Shown here piece after piece: positions 8,634-16,415 of a DNA stretch of 64,000 nt. Source of the DNA: Azospirillum brasilense. GTDB lineage: Bacteria; Pseudomonadota; Alphaproteobacteria; Azospirillales; Azospirillaceae. Each line of letters opens with the position of its first letter. The stretch's first letter is position 1. The stretch lies in NCBI RefSeq assembly GCF_007827815.1, contig NZ_VITH01000002.1, positions 496,001 to 560,000 of the forward strand. Direction: 5' to 3'. A program made the translations under genes and the position numbers. Under the pieces are notes generated by a model. It made no database searches and was not told where the DNA came from. It saw only the letters and a list, made by a program, of their open reading frames with translations.

Positions 8634-9068
8634 ATGCTCAAGCAGATTTCGGTCGACACCGTGAAGCAGGCCGCCGACCTCGCGTACGAGGCCGGGGCCG
8701 ACCGCCAGCGTTTCCTCGCCGGAATGCGCAACATCGACCTCGGGGAACAGACCAGCGAACGCGGTTCGCGGAACCCGACCGATCTCGACGCCCTCAGCAT
8801 TCTGTCCTCCGACGCCAGCGGCGCGCTGAACCAGCTCCAGAAGATGCTGGAGGACCTGACGCCCGAGCAGCGGATGGAGTTGCGCGCGGTCATGTTCGTG
8901 GGGCGCGGCGACTTCGCCGGGAACCAGTGGGACCGCGCGTTGGACGAGGCCGGGCGGGCGCCGGATGCGACCCATTACACCGACATCGCGGAGCGCATCG
9001 ACCTGCACGACGACCTGATGAAGGGGCTGTACGAGCTGGACCTGCTGAAGAAGAAGGACGGGCAATGA
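8634..9068 (+). CDS. DUF3775 domain protein
   Basis: This 144-residue soluble protein belongs to the DUF3775 family, recognised by the segment from LTPEQRMELRAVMFVGRGDF through the Trp-Asp motif to the C-terminal LHDDLMKGLYELDLL. No catalytic motif is evident. A GTG three codons earlier (8625) is possible, but the ATG at 8634 has an AAAGAAG-like site upstream. It is the first gene of a tightly overlapping set. Its last four bases (ATGA) overlap the start of the SRPBCC gene. An ECF-like promoter lies about 115 bp upstream, which suggests stress-induced expression. Confidence 0.8.
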   Translation: MLKQISVDTVKQAADLAYEAGADRQRFLAGMRNIDLGEQTSERGSRNPTDLDALSILSSDASGALNQLQKMLEDLTPEQRMELRAVMFVGRGDFAGNQWDRALDEAGRAPDATHYTDIAERIDLHDDLMKGLYELDLLKKKDGQ

Positions 9069-9793
9069 GCCGGGGCCGGGACGGCGGCTGGCGCCCGGAG
9101 GGTTCCGCCGGGACGCTCGAACGCTGGGCCGCCATCCTCGGCGGCACGGCGCTGGGTTTCGCCGGGGCGCGGCGGGGAAGCTGGGCGCTGGCCGCGCTCG
9201 GCGGCGGGCTGTTCCTCGCCGGGGCGGCGGGGGTTCCGCTGTCCAGCCCGCTGCGGCCGATCGCGCTTCCGGCGATGCGCCGCGAACCGACGACCACCCA
9301 GGCGAACGTCACCATCGCCGTCCCGGCCGAAAAACTGTTCCGCCATTGGCGCAACGTCCGCCATCTGTCGGCGCTGTTCCCCCACCTCGACGCCGTGGAG
9401 ATCCTGTCCGACACGGAAAGCCGCTGGAAGGCCCATGGCCCCGGCGGCGTTCCGGTGGTCTGGAACAGCCGGATCGACAAGGTCCGGGAGAACGAACTGA
9501 TCACCTGGCACACGCTGGAGGGGGCGGACCTGCCGCACCGCGGCACCGTCCTGTTCCGCCCGGCGCCGGGCGGGCGCGGGACGGAGGTCAGCCTGACCCT
9601 GGCCTACCACCCACCGGGCGGTGCGGGGGGCGACGCCGTGTCCCGCCTGTTCGGCGTGGCGCCGGAGCGGCAGGCGCGCGAGGCGCTGCGCCGCCTGAAG
9701 CGGCTCATGGAGGTCGGGGCGCTGCCCACCATCGACGGCCAGCCGAGCGGGCGGGGCGAGTCGCGGTCGCAAATTCAGGAGGTGACGGGATGA
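9065..9793 (+). CDS. Membrane-associated SRPBCC (cyclase/dehydrase-type) protein
   Basis: This is a 242-residue protein. Residues 18-62 hold one or two hydrophobic stretches rich in Gly/Ala (DUF2892-like). A START/polyketide-cyclase-like SRPBCC domain follows at about residues 78-220, with the typical opening VTIAVPAEKLFRHWRNVRHL and WNSRIDKVRENELITWHTLE. Such domains bind lipids or other hydrophobic ligands. Four-base overlaps at both ends (9065-9068 and 9790-9793) tie it to the DUF3775 gene and the alcohol dehydrogenase. The ligand is unknown. Confidence 0.85.
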   Translation: MSRGRDGGWRPEGSAGTLERWAAILGGTALGFAGARRGSWALAALGGGLFLAGAAGVPLSSPLRPIALPAMRREPTTTQANVTIAVPAEKLFRHWRNVRHLSALFPHLDAVEILSDTESRWKAHGPGGVPVVWNSRIDKVRENELITWHTLEGADLPHRGTVLFRPAPGGRGTEVSLTLAYHPPGGAGGDAVSRLFGVAPERQAREALRRLKRLMEVGALPTIDGQPSGRGESRSQIQEVTG

Positions 9794-10980
9794 GGGCGCT
9801 CTGCTGGAACGGCGTGAACGACCTGCGGGTGGAGCGGGTGCCGGACCCCACGATCCTCGGCCCGCAGGACGCGATCATCAAGGTCGGCCTGTCCTCGGTC
9901 TGCGGGTCGGACCTGCATCTGATCGGTGGCTACGTCCCCACCATGCGGGCCGGCGACATCATCGGCCATGAGTTCCTGGGCGAGGTGGTGGAGAAGGGGC
10001 CCGAGGTGACGCGGCTGAACCGCGGCGACCGGGTGATCACCGTGTCGATCATCGGCTGCGGCAAGTGCTGGCACTGCGAGCACGAGGAGTTCTCGCTGTG
10101 CGACAACTCCAACCCCCAACCGGCCTTCGAGGAGGCGGCCTACGGCCATTGCACCGCCGGCATCTTCGGCTACAGCCACGCCTTCGGCGGCTACGCCGGC
10201 AGCCACGCCGAATACATCCGCGTCCCCTTCGCCGACACCAACTGCTTCCGCGTGCCGGAGGGTGTGACGGACGAGCAGGCGGTCTTCGTCTCCGACGCCG
10301 TGCCGACCGGCTACATGGCCGCCGACATGGGCAACATCAAGCCGGGCGACGTGGTGGCCGTCTGGGGCTGCGGCGGCGTCGGCCAGATGGCGATGAAGAG
10401 CGCCTATCTGATGGGGGCGGAGCGGGTGATCGGCATCGACCGCATTCCCGACCGGCTGCGCGCCGCCCAGATGAAGGCGGGGGCGGAGACGCTGGATTAC
10501 AGCCGCGTCGACGTCTACGACGCCCTGCTGGCGATGACCGGTGGACGCGGTCCGGACGTCTGCATCGACGCGGTGGGCATGGAGGCGGACAGCGGCGCCT
10601 CGTCCATCAAAGGGCTGGCGATGGAAGACCTTTACGACCGCGGCAAGCAGGTCCTTCGGCTGGAGAGCGACCGGCCCGCCGTGCTGCGCCAGATGATCCA
10701 GTGCTGCCGCAAGGGCGGCACCCTGTCCATCGTCGGCGTCTATGGCGGCCTCATCGACAAATTTCCCATGGGGGCGGCGATGAACAAGGCGCTGACCTTC
10801 CGCATGGGCCAGCAACACGGCCAGCGTTACGTCAAGCGCCTGTTCGAGCACATCGAGAAGGGCGAGCTCGATCCCGCCTACCTGCTGACCCACAAATGGG
10901 CGCTCGACGACGCGCCGCAGGGCTACCGCATGTTCAAGGAGAAGGCCGACGACTGCATGCGGGTCGTCTTCGCGCCGTGA
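9790..10980 (+). CDS. Zinc-dependent alcohol dehydrogenase (COG1063 type)
   Basis: This is a 396-residue medium-chain dehydrogenase. Catalytic zinc ligands are visible in VCGSDLHL (about residue 38) and GHEFLGEV. The structural zinc site is the four-Cys lobe GCGKCWHCEHEEFSLC (about residues 87-102). The NAD-binding Rossmann motif is WGCGGVGQMA (about residue 195), followed by GIDRIPDRL. The long, Cys-rich middle resembles formaldehyde-dehydrogenase-like members annotated from stress operons. The real substrate is not deducible. It starts within the last codons of the SRPBCC gene (ATGA overlap), and its TGA overlaps the next start, so all four genes form one operon. Confidence 0.93.
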   Translation: MRALCWNGVNDLRVERVPDPTILGPQDAIIKVGLSSVCGSDLHLIGGYVPTMRAGDIIGHEFLGEVVEKGPEVTRLNRGDRVITVSIIGCGKCWHCEHEEFSLCDNSNPQPAFEEAAYGHCTAGIFGYSHAFGGYAGSHAEYIRVPFADTNCFRVPEGVTDEQAVFVSDAVPTGYMAADMGNIKPGDVVAVWGCGGVGQMAMKSAYLMGAERVIGIDRIPDRLRAAQMKAGAETLDYSRVDVYDALLAMTGGRGPDVCIDAVGMEADSGASSIKGLAMEDLYDRGKQVLRLESDRPAVLRQMIQCCRKGGTLSIVGVYGGLIDKFPMGAAMNKALTFRMGQQHGQRYVKRLFEHIEKGELDPAYLLTHKWALDDAPQGYRMFKEKADDCMRVVFAP

Positions 10981-11249
10981 TGGGGAAAAAGGCCATGAGG
11001 ATCGTCTACGCCTACCCGGCGGAAAAAGGGCGCGGCGTCGAGGCGGAGATCGTCGGCGGCTTGCGCGACCGCTGCGGCCATGTCGTCCAGACGGGACGGG
11101 AGGAACGCGACGCGGAGCGCGGCGGCGCCGTCGACGTCATCGTCACCCTGGAACTGGACGACTCCCAGTGCGACACCGCCCTCAACCGGCTGCGCGCCCA
11201 CCCCGCCGTGATCGACGCCGCCGCCGGAAGCTTCGGGGAGCGGGTCTGA
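10980..11249 (+). CDS. Small conserved hypothetical protein, last gene of the stress-type operon
   Basis: This is an 89-residue soluble protein with no recognised domain. Translation probably begins at the ATG overlapping the dehydrogenase stop (TGATG at 10978-10982). A second ATG at 10995 (MRIVYAYPAEKG) may be the true start. The composition is Arg/Asp/Glu-rich with a beta-alpha pattern and no signal peptide. Co-transcription with the SRPBCC protein and dehydrogenase is the only functional clue. Confidence 0.6.
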   Translation: MGKKAMRIVYAYPAEKGRGVEAEIVGGLRDRCGHVVQTGREERDAERGGAVDVIVTLELDDSQCDTALNRLRAHPAVIDAAAGSFGERV

Positions 11250-11268
11250 CGTCTTTATGAACGCGGCC

Positions 11269-12015
11269 TTATGAACGCGGCGGGATCGGTTCCAGCGGAG
11301 TAGGCCGCCGTCCCCGGACCGGCGCCTCCAGCCCCTCCGGCTTGGCCGCCCAGCGGACGGCGTTCAGGATGACGCGCTGGATCTGCGGGTGATGATAGGT
11401 GGGGTAGGTCTCGTGGCCGGGCCGGAAGTAGAAGACCCGGCCCAGCCCGCGCCGCCAGCCGCAGCCGCTGCGGAACACCTCGCCGCCCTGGAACCAGCTC
11501 ACGAAGACCAGATCGTCCGGCGGCGGGACGTCGAAGGGTTCGCCGTACATCTCCTCATGCTCCAGCTCGATGACGTCGGAGATGCCCGCCGCCACGGGGT
11601 GGCCGGGATCGACGACCCACAACCGCTCCTTCTCCGCCGCCACACGGTATTTCAGAAAGCAGCCGGTGCCCATCAAGGCCAGGAAGGGCTTGGAGAAATG
11701 GCTGGAATGGAGGGCCACCAGACCCATGCCATGTTCGGTCACCCGCCGCTTCACCCGCTCCACCACCGAGTCCGACACCTCGGCATGGGCGCGGTGGCCC
11801 CACCAGACCAGCGTGTCGGCGGCGTTCAGCCGCTCCTCGGTGAGACCGTGCTCCGGCTCGTCCAGGGTGGCGGTCTCCACCGTCAGTCCGGCGGCGCGCA
11901 GGGGTGCGGCCAACGCCTCGTGGATGCCCAGGGGATAATGGCCCCGCACCGTCTCGTCCCGGCGTTCGTGGAGGAACTCGTTCCAGATCAGGACGCGCGG
12001 CGAGGGGTGCGGCAT
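11269..12015 (-). CDS. ThuA-like (trehalose utilisation) domain protein
   Basis: This is a 248-residue ThuA-family protein with a class I glutamine-amidotransferase-like fold. Characteristic elements are an N-terminal RVLIWNEFLHER, the DTLVWWGHRAHAEV strand-loop, GMGLVALHSSHFSKPF in the position of the nucleophile elbow, and a C-terminal GRVFYFRPGHETYPTY with conserved His. ThuA of Sinorhizobium is linked to 3-keto-trehalose metabolism, and many homologues act on other sugars. An open frame reaches 12111, but ATG 12015 (MPHPSPRVLIW) gives the family start. It is divergent from treZ with an 83-bp gap, which hints at shared trehalose-related control. Confidence 0.9.
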   Translation of the reverse strand: MPHPSPRVLIWNEFLHERRDETVRGHYPLGIHEALAAPLRAAGLTVETATLDEPEHGLTEERLNAADTLVWWGHRAHAEVSDSVVERVKRRVTEHGMGLVALHSSHFSKPFLALMGTGCFLKYRVAAEKERLWVVDPGHPVAAGISDVIELEHEEMYGEPFDVPPPDDLVFVSWFQGGEVFRSGCGWRRGLGRVFYFRPGHETYPTYHHPQIQRVILNAVRWAAKPEGLEAPVRGRRPTPLEPIPPRS

Positions 12016-12098
12016 GGCGGGAGGCTCTTTCGGAGGGAGGACGCCGTCCCCGATGGACTCGCCCGTGGGACGAAGGAAGCCGGCGCCTGTTGGGGGCG

Positions 12099-14102
12099 AT
12101 GATCGAAACATTGCGGTGGGAGCGTTCCGTGTCGAGTCCTCCCGATGCAGCGCAGGCCGGCGGCCCGGCCTTCTCCCTCCGCCGTTGTCCCATCGGTGTG
12201 GAACCGGCGCCCGGCGATCGGGTGCTGGCCCGGGTCTGGGCGCCGGCCTGCCGCGGCGTCGACCTGCTGGTCGGGCCGGAGGAGCGTGCGGTGGCGCTGG
12301 ACGCCGAAGGCGGCGGCTACTTCGCCGCGATGGTGGAGGGGGTGCCGGTCGGCAGCCTCTACCGGTTCCGGCTCGACGACGGCCCGGCCTTCCCCGACCC
12401 CGCCTCGCGCTTCCAGCCCGACGGGCCGGAGGGACCGTCGCAGGTGGTGGACCCGTCCACCTTCGCCTGGACCGACGCCGGCTGGGCGGGCTGCGGCCTG
12501 CGCGGTCAGGTGGTCTATGAGATGCACGTCGGCACCTTCACGCCGGAGGGCAACTGGGCGGCGGCGGCGCGCGAACTGCCGGCCCTTGCCGATCTGGGGG
12601 TGACGGTCATCGAGCTGATGCCGGTGGCGGAGTTTCCCGGGCGCTTCGGCTGGGGCTACGACGGGGTGGACTTGTTCGCCCCGACCCGGCTCTACGGCGA
12701 GCCGGACGACATGCGGCGCTTCGTGGACCGCGCCCACGCGCTGGGCCTCGCCGTGATCCTCGACGTGGTCTACAACCACTTCGGCCCCAGCGGGAATTTC
12801 CTGTCGCATTTCGCCCCGGACTATTTCACCACCCGCTACAAGAACGAGTGGGGGGACGCGCTCAACTTCGACGGCCCGAACTGCGGCCCGGTGCGGGAGT
12901 TCTTCCGGGCGAACGCCGCTTTCTGGATCGACGAGTATCATCTGGACGGTCTGCGGCTGGACGCCACCCAGCAGATCTTCGACCGCTCCACCCCGCACAT
13001 CATCCAGGAGATCGGGCAGGCCGTCCGCCGCGCGGCGCGCGGGCGCGGCACCCTGCTGATCGGGGAGAACGAACCTCAGCACGCGGCCATGGCGACTCCG
13101 GTGGAGCGGGGCGGCTGCGGGCTGGACGGGCTGTGGAACGACGATTTCCACCACGCGGCCATGGTCGCGCTGACCGGCCGGAACGAGGCCTACTACAGCG
13201 ACTACCGTGGCTCGCCGCAGGAGTTGCTGTCGGCCGTCAAGCACGGCTTCCTCTACCAGGGACAATGGTACCGCTGGCAGGGCAAGCGGCGGGGCGCTCC
13301 GGCTCATGGATTGCCGCGCCCGGCCTTCGTCACCTTCCTGCAGAACCACGACCAGATCGCCAATTCGGGCCGCGGCCAGCGAATCCACGCCCTGACCACG
13401 CCGGGGCGCTTCCGGGCGCTGACCGCGCTGACCCTGCTGGGGCCCGGCACGCCGATGCTGTTCCAGGGGCAGGAGTTCGCGGCCAGCGCCCCCTTCTACT
13501 ACTTCGCCGACCACGACCCCGATCTGGCCGCCAAGGTGGAGGCGGGACGGGCGGAGTTCCTGGCCCAGTTCCCCAGCCTCGCCACCCCCGCCATGCGCGC
13601 CCATCTGACGCGCCCGCAGGACGACGAGACCTTCCGCCGTTGCACCCTCGACCACGCGGAGCGGGAGACCCACGCCGAAGCCTGGGCGCTGCACCGCGAC
13701 CTTCTGCGCCTGCGCCGCGAAGATCCGGTGTTCCGCACCCAGGGCGACGGCGGGCTGGATGGCGCCGTGCTGGGCGAGGAGGCGTTCGTCCTGCGCTTCT
13801 TCGGACCGAAGGACGGCGACGACGGCGACGACCGGCTGCTGCTGGTCAATCTCGGCCGCGACCTGCGGCTGGACATCCTGCCGGAACCGCTGCTGGCGCC
13901 GCCGGTTGGCAGGGACTGGACGCCCCTGTGGTCCAGCGAGGACACCCGTTACGGCGGCTGCGGCATCGCCCCGCTGGAGGCGGCGGACGGCGGCTGGCGG
14001 CTTCCCGGCCATGCGGCGGTGGTTCTGACCGTCACGGACGCCGGTCCGGACGAGGAACGGGGCGAAGGCAACGGTGCGAGCGCTCAGGAGACCCATGGCT
14101 GA
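12099..14102 (+). CDS. treZ: Malto-oligosyltrehalose trehalohydrolase
   Basis: This GH13 enzyme releases trehalose from maltooligosyl-trehalose. It is 667 residues long. An N-terminal Ig-like domain contains RVWAPACRGVDLLVG, followed by YEMHVGTFTPEGNW at the barrel entry and the catalytic set GLRLDAT (nucleophile Asp), IGENE (acid) and FLQNHDQIANSGRG (transition-state Asp). ATG 12099 follows a GGGGG ribosome site. The N-terminal 25 residues before RRCPIGVEPAPG are poorly conserved, so a later start is possible. TreY, the usual partner, is not in this window. The next gene, a debranching-type glucosidase, overlaps by eight bases, so both probably process alpha-glucans together. Confidence 0.95.
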   Translation: MIETLRWERSVSSPPDAAQAGGPAFSLRRCPIGVEPAPGDRVLARVWAPACRGVDLLVGPEERAVALDAEGGGYFAAMVEGVPVGSLYRFRLDDGPAFPDPASRFQPDGPEGPSQVVDPSTFAWTDAGWAGCGLRGQVVYEMHVGTFTPEGNWAAAARELPALADLGVTVIELMPVAEFPGRFGWGYDGVDLFAPTRLYGEPDDMRRFVDRAHALGLAVILDVVYNHFGPSGNFLSHFAPDYFTTRYKNEWGDALNFDGPNCGPVREFFRANAAFWIDEYHLDGLRLDATQQIFDRSTPHIIQEIGQAVRRAARGRGTLLIGENEPQHAAMATPVERGGCGLDGLWNDDFHHAAMVALTGRNEAYYSDYRGSPQELLSAVKHGFLYQGQWYRWQGKRRGAPAHGLPRPAFVTFLQNHDQIANSGRGQRIHALTTPGRFRALTALTLLGPGTPMLFQGQEFAASAPFYYFADHDPDLAAKVEAGRAEFLAQFPSLATPAMRAHLTRPQDDETFRRCTLDHAERETHAEAWALHRDLLRLRREDPVFRTQGDGGLDGAVLGEEAFVLRFFGPKDGDDGDDRLLLVNLGRDLRLDILPEPLLAPPVGRDWTPLWSSEDTRYGGCGIAPLEAADGGWRLPGHAAVVLTVTDAGPDEERGEGNGASAQETHG

Positions 14103-16155
14103 TTTCATCCGCAAGATCACCCGCGACGTCCTGCGGTCCGCGCCGGACGCCGCGCTGTCCCGCGAATGGCTGGTCGCCAACGGGCTGGGCGGCTACGCCT
14201 CCTCCTCCCTGTCGGGGGCAGTGACGCGGCGCTACCACGGGCTGCTGGTGGCGGCCCTGCCGGCGCCGCTGGGCCGGGTGGTGATGCTGAGCCAGCTCAA
14301 CGACGTGCTGATCCAGCCGGACGGCACCGAGCGGCGGCTGACCGGCCACAACCCGCAGGCCGACCACTGGCCCGACCCGAACTACCCGTCGGACGCCGCC
14401 CCCTCCGGCCTCGTCGAGTTCCGCATGGAAGCCGGCCTGCCGGTCTGGCGCTACGAGTTCGGCGACGTGGTGATCGAGAAGCAGATCGTGCTGCCGCACC
14501 TGCAGAACATCGTCCACGTCACCTACCGGGTGGTGAAGGCGCCGCAGCCGATCTGCCTGCGGCTCCGTCCGGTGATGGCCTTCCGCAAGCTGGAGTCGGC
14601 GGTGGACGAGCCGCTGGCCCGCGACTACCGCGTCACCGCCCGCGGCCATGAATACGAGGTCTGGGCCGGGCCGGAACTGCCGGTGCTGCGCATGACCATC
14701 GAGGGGGCGGAGCTTCCCCTTACCCTGGACGGCGGGGCGCGGCGCGACATCGTCTATCCGGTGGAGGCCGAGCGCGGCTACGAATCGCGCGGCTCGCTGT
14801 GGACGCCCGGCTATTTCAGCGGCCCGCTCAGCCAGGGCCAGACGCTGAGCTTCGTCGCGGCGACCGAGCCGTGGCAGCGGCTGTGGGCGCTGCCGCCCGC
14901 CGACGTCCTGCGCTTCGAGAAGGAGCGCCGCCGCCGCATCGTCGGGACGGCGCACCGCTCGCTGCGCGAGGGGGCGATGGCCGAGTTGGTGCTGTCGGCG
15001 GACAGCTTCCTGTTCGTGCCGGCGGGCCGCGTCGCCGACCAGATGCGCGCCCGCGCCGAGGGCGACGAGGTGCGCACGGTGATCGCCGGCTACCACTGGT
15101 TCACCGACTGGGGCCGCGACACAATGATCAGCCTGGAGGGGTTGACCCTGACCACCGGGCGCCACCTGGAGGCCGGCTGGATCCTGCGCACCTTCGCGCA
15201 CTACATCCGCGACGGGCTGATCCCCAACATGTTCCCCGACGGCAAGGACGAGGGGCTGTACCACACCGCCGACGCCACCCTGTGGTTCTTCCACGCGCTG
15301 AACCGCTACGTTCGGGCGACCGGGGACCGGCACACGCTGCAACTGCTGCTGCCCCGGCTGGTCGAGGTGATCGACCACCACCGGCGCGGCACCCGTTTCG
15401 GCATCGCCGTGGACCCCGGCGACGGGCTGCTGCGCCAGGGCCGGGAGGGCTACCAGCTCACCTGGATGGACGCGAAGGTCGAGGACTGGGTGGTCACGCC
15501 GCGCCGGGGCAAGGCGGTGGAGATCAACGCGCTCTGGTACAACGCGCTGTGCCTGACCGCCGGCTGGCTGACCGAGGAAGGCGACGCCCAGGCGGCCCGC
15601 CCGCTGGAGGAACTGGCCGAACGGGCCCGCGCTTCCTTCAACGCGCGCTTCTGGTGCGACCACGCCGGGCATCTCTACGACGTGGTGGATGGTGAGCGGG
15701 GGGACGACGACGCCTGCCGGCCCAACCAGATCTTCGCCGTCTCGCTCGACAACCCGGTGCTGGATCGCGCCCGCTGGGAACCGGTGGTGGAGACGGTGCG
15801 GCAGCGGCTGCTGACCCCGGTCGGGCTGCGCTCGCTGGCGCCGGGGCAGCGCGACTACAAGCCGAAATACTTCGGCGATCTGCGCGCCCGCGACGCCGCC
15901 TATCACCAGGGCACGGTGTGGGGGTGGCTGATCGGACCCTATGTCGACGCCTGGCTGAAGCTGCATCCGGAGGACAAGGCGGGGGCGCGGGAGCTGCTCC
16001 AGGGCTTCCTGCCGCACCTCGATCAGGCGGGGATCGGCACCATTTCCGAGATCTTCGACGCCGAGCCGCCCTTCAGCCCGCGCGGCTGCATCTCGCAGGC
16101 CTGGAGCGTGGCGGAGGTCCTGCGCTGCTGGGCGGCGACGGAAGAGGACCGGTGA
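14095..16155 (+). CDS. Amylo-alpha-1,6-glucosidase / glycogen debranching-type enzyme
   Basis: This is a 686-residue two-domain protein. The N-terminal GDE_N-like part begins with SREWLVANGLGGYASSSLSG (residues 22-41), a signature of the bacterial/archaeal debranching family. The C-terminal (alpha/alpha)6 barrel carries HWFTDWGRDTMISLEGL, NMFPDGKDEGLYHTADATLW and the acidic TWMDAKVEDW, with the late YHQGTVWGWLIGPYVD. These regions hold the catalytic acids of the family. Translation starts at ATG 14095 after an AGGAG and overlaps the treZ end by eight bases. It likely hydrolyses alpha-1,6 branches so that treZ and its partner can use linear chains (inference from context). Confidence 0.92.
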   Translation: MADFIRKITRDVLRSAPDAALSREWLVANGLGGYASSSLSGAVTRRYHGLLVAALPAPLGRVVMLSQLNDVLIQPDGTERRLTGHNPQADHWPDPNYPSDAAPSGLVEFRMEAGLPVWRYEFGDVVIEKQIVLPHLQNIVHVTYRVVKAPQPICLRLRPVMAFRKLESAVDEPLARDYRVTARGHEYEVWAGPELPVLRMTIEGAELPLTLDGGARRDIVYPVEAERGYESRGSLWTPGYFSGPLSQGQTLSFVAATEPWQRLWALPPADVLRFEKERRRRIVGTAHRSLREGAMAELVLSADSFLFVPAGRVADQMRARAEGDEVRTVIAGYHWFTDWGRDTMISLEGLTLTTGRHLEAGWILRTFAHYIRDGLIPNMFPDGKDEGLYHTADATLWFFHALNRYVRATGDRHTLQLLLPRLVEVIDHHRRGTRFGIAVDPGDGLLRQGREGYQLTWMDAKVEDWVVTPRRGKAVEINALWYNALCLTAGWLTEEGDAQAARPLEELAERARASFNARFWCDHAGHLYDVVDGERGDDDACRPNQIFAVSLDNPVLDRARWEPVVETVRQRLLTPVGLRSLAPGQRDYKPKYFGDLRARDAAYHQGTVWGWLIGPYVDAWLKLHPEDKAGARELLQGFLPHLDQAGIGTISEIFDAEPPFSPRGCISQAWSVAEVLRCWAATEEDR

Positions 16156-16308
16156 GCCTGGCCGTCTTGCCAGAAAGCCTATGAAGAGCGTCATAAGAAC
16201 TTAAGGAGAGAGGGCGCCAAATCCGCTCGGTTACTGAACAGAAAGCGACGGTGCGGAAAAAGCGCGAATCGATGACGGCCTGATAACATCGAAGAAACCC
16301 ACATTTTG

Positions 16309-16338
16309 TTGAAGGTTTCTGTCGCCCGTGCCTATCAT
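16309..16338 (+). promoter_or_regulatory. Sigma-70-like promoter for the PAS kinase-like gene
   Basis: TTGAAG (16309-16314) and TATCAT (16333-16338) are separated by 18 bp. A 7-bp hairpin (AGAAACC/GGTTTCT, about 16293-16320) overlaps the -35. The remaining 16156-16308 spacer is moderately AT-rich with no visible gene. Confidence 0.4.
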
Positions 16339-16415
16339 TGGTGGCGGGTCGAAAACAAAAAGTATCGACACACGACCGTGTGACCGGCCCGCACAGGATG
16401 ATGACGGGAGGGGTC

